In this document: piece after piece, positions 23,818 through 25,063 of the stretch
How the letters are laid out: every line of letters starts with the position of its first letter
How positions within the stretch are numbered: the stretch's first letter is position 1
NCBI GenBank assembly: GCA_947448095.1
Contig: CANFNN010000005.1
Location: 1-25,063 of the forward strand
Length of the DNA: 25,063 bases
Reading direction: 5' to 3'
Origin: Bacteriovoracaceae bacterium
GTDB taxonomy: Bacteria; Bdellovibrionota; Bacteriovoracia; Bacteriovoracales; Bacteriovoracaceae
The notes under the pieces: generated by a model
Databases searched by the model: none
Told to the model about the DNA's origin: nothing
Seen by the model: only the letters and a program-made list of their open reading frames with translations
Position numbers and translations under genes: made by a program

Positions 23818-23845
23818 AAGGGCCCGTGGAAACATGGGCCTTTTT
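23818..23845. terminator. Terminator with GAAA tetraloop between convergent genes
   Basis: Stem 23818-23828 with 23833-23843 (core GGCCC/GGGCC, two G-U pairs), loop GAAA, then T's to 23845. It lies between the PPIase stop (23807) and the recJ stop (23844), so it can serve the plus strand fully. On the minus strand the T-run would be only the AAGG... side, weak. Confidence 0.85.
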
Positions 23846-25063
23846 AATTCACTTGTCCCGGAATCAATTTCTCAACCATCAATTGAATTGTCTCGTTGCC
23901 ATTAAATCGGTTAATTCCCAAAGTAAATTGTACGGTAAGACCTGATTTTGCCTGCATCTGGAATAATTCTTCCGGAGTCGCTTCATTCCATTTTCCAATG
24001 TAATTGAAACTCACTCCTTGAACCGTGGCCTTATGAGCACCCATGCCACTAAAGGTCCATTTGACGTGGGCATCTTTCATGATTCGGTAGGATGAAATCT
24101 GAGCATTTTTCATACGGAAAATTGGTCTCGCATGTCCAGGCCCAAAGGGTTCAAGCTTTTCAAGATCTTTGACCAGTCCAGCATTGATTTCTTCAATCCC
24201 GATTTCGACATCAAAGGTGGATGTTTTCGTGCGAAGGTTTAAAGGAATCTCTTTTAAAAGAGCATTCATTTTTTCCTTGAAGGGCAGAAAATTTTCTTTT
24301 TTCATGGAAAGTCCGGCAGCGGCTTTATGTCCTCCAAACTTAATAAAAAATTCTTGGCACTGTTCCAGTAAATCAAACATATTCAATTCACCAGCAGTCC
24401 GGCAGCTGGCCTTAATCACACCTTCTTCCTCGGCATTGGTAAAAATAATGGCGGGAACATCGAACATATCAACCATTTTTGAAGCAACGATTCCAATCAC
24501 GCCTTCATGCCAATGAGGTTGATAAAGAATATTTATCAGTAATTCCTCACTACTCAGAGCATCGATTACGTCTTGTTTGGCCTCGCCAGAAACTTCGGCC
24601 TGAATGGTTCGACGATCTCGGTTGGCCAATTCTAGGTGAGAGTAGTGTTCTCGGGCCTCAGTAAAGTCGCTTGAAATTAATTGCCTAAAAGCTCGCTCAG
24701 GATGATCCAGCCGGCCTTTGGAATTAATATGAGGACCAACATGAAAGCCAATTTTTTCACTTGAGATGGAATTCACGTTGAGTTCTTCTGGAGAAAAAAA
24801 TGCTCTCACTCCAGGGTACTGAGTGGTGGTCATTTGTTTTAGACCATGACGAGTGAGCCTCAAATTAAGAGGAGTCATGCGCGCTAGATCTGAAATGGTT
24901 CCAATCGCTACAAACTGAAGCAAAGGATAGAGACTAGGAGTCTCTCGACCCATTTTCAGAAGATCATTTTTAATTTGCATCGCAAGTGCAAAGGCCACTC
25001 CTACACCCGCAAGGGCGGCCAGGGGAGAGTCAGTCGGATCATCCCGACGGCAAGGATTAATCA
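23844..25063 (-). CDS. recJ: Single-stranded-DNA exonuclease RecJ, C-terminal part (cut by window edge)
   Basis: Partial: about 406 codons are visible and the N-terminus lies right of the window. RecJ is the 5'-3' ssDNA exonuclease of recombination and mismatch repair. The frame stays open from the edge through INPCRRDD and LAALAGVGVAFALA (the end of the DHH domain, ~25063-24984). It continues with VAIGTISDLA, GPHINSKGRLDHPERAF (DHHA1), HEGVIGIVASKMVD, KASCRT, and FGGHKAAAGLS. The C-terminal RecJ OB part follows (FTLGINRFNGNETIQLMVEKL). The usual catalytic DHH aspartates lie off the window. It is convergent with the PPIase and shares its terminator. Confidence 0.94.
   Translation of the reverse strand, partial: INPCRRDDPTDSPLAALAGVGVAFALAMQIKNDLLKMGRETPSLYPLLQFVAIGTISDLARMTPLNLRLTRHGLKQMTTTQYPGVRAFFSPEELNVNSISSEKIGFHVGPHINSKGRLDHPERAFRQLISSDFTEAREHYSHLELANRDRRTIQAEVSGEAKQDVIDALSSEELLINILYQPHWHEGVIGIVASKMVDMFDVPAIIFTNAEEEGVIKASCRTAGELNMFDLLEQCQEFFIKFGGHKAAAGLSMKKENFLPFKEKMNALLKEIPLNLRTKTSTFDVEIGIEEINAGLVKDLEKLEPFGPGHARPIFRMKNAQISSYRIMKDAHVKWTFSGMGAHKATVQGVSFNYIGKWNEATPEELFQMQAKSGLTVQFTLGINRFNGNETIQLMVEKLIPGQVN

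Noticed and set aside
1..25063. CRISPR arrays, insertion sequences, integrases or prophage genes
   Set aside because: None was found: no regularly spaced repeats, transposase motifs or phage structural genes were seen on either strand.

Overview
Organism. The window (about 43% G+C by eye, gene-dense, many short or overlapping intergenic gaps) looks like the chromosome of a Bdellovibrionota-type bacterium, most likely of the Bacteriovorax/Peredibacter side. This is inferred from the mix of genes: many secreted hydrolases and lineage-specific exported proteins, two PilZ proteins, and ordinary Gram-negative housekeeping genes (rsgA, murI, recJ, a cyclophilin). No 16S rRNA or other decisive marker is present, so the placement is tentative. 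I see no insertion sequence, phage gene, integrase or CRISPR array.

Layout. (1) 1-613: 5' part of rsgA (minus strand, cut by the window edge), then a tRNA-Arg(TCU) with its own promoter and a strong terminator. (2) 720-15380: a 'secretome' block of 16 genes on both strands. Thirteen of them start with a signal peptide or lipobox: a zinc metalloprotease, a Cys-rich secreted protein, a divergent acyltransferase-like protein, an SGNH hydrolase, a lipoprotein, a Gly-rich Tim44-domain protein, a small CxxC protein, a GH16 beta-glucanase, an alpha/beta-hydrolase, two tandem paralogous envelope proteins, an ADP-ribosyltransferase toxin-like protein and a small acidic protein. Between them lie a four-helix HAMP-like membrane protein, a PilZ protein and a TerB-like protein. 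(3) 15467-17451: a GNAT acetyltransferase, a HAD phosphatase/mutase and a degenerate ABC1/UbiB-like protein. (4) 17497-20701: a tightly coupled operon of two NAD(P)-binding SDR proteins and glutamate racemase (murI), followed by a PilZ protein. (5) 21287-23807: a two-Rossmann oxidoreductase-like protein, a lipoprotein and a cyclophilin PPIase, ended by a terminator shared with recJ. (6) 23844-25063: the 3' part of recJ, running off the right edge.

How it fits together. The left two-thirds carries enzymes suited to attacking polysaccharide, ester, protein and possibly NAD-linked host targets outside the cytoplasm, as expected for a predatory or scavenging bacterium. The right third is cytoplasmic and wall-precursor housekeeping. 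The points most worth following up are the secreted R-S-E ADP-ribosyltransferase (14295-14993), the GH16 enzyme whose C-terminus resembles a type IX secretion sorting domain, the tandem envelope-protein pair, and the terminator whose 3' arm is also the Shine-Dalgarno of the next gene (21262-21286).
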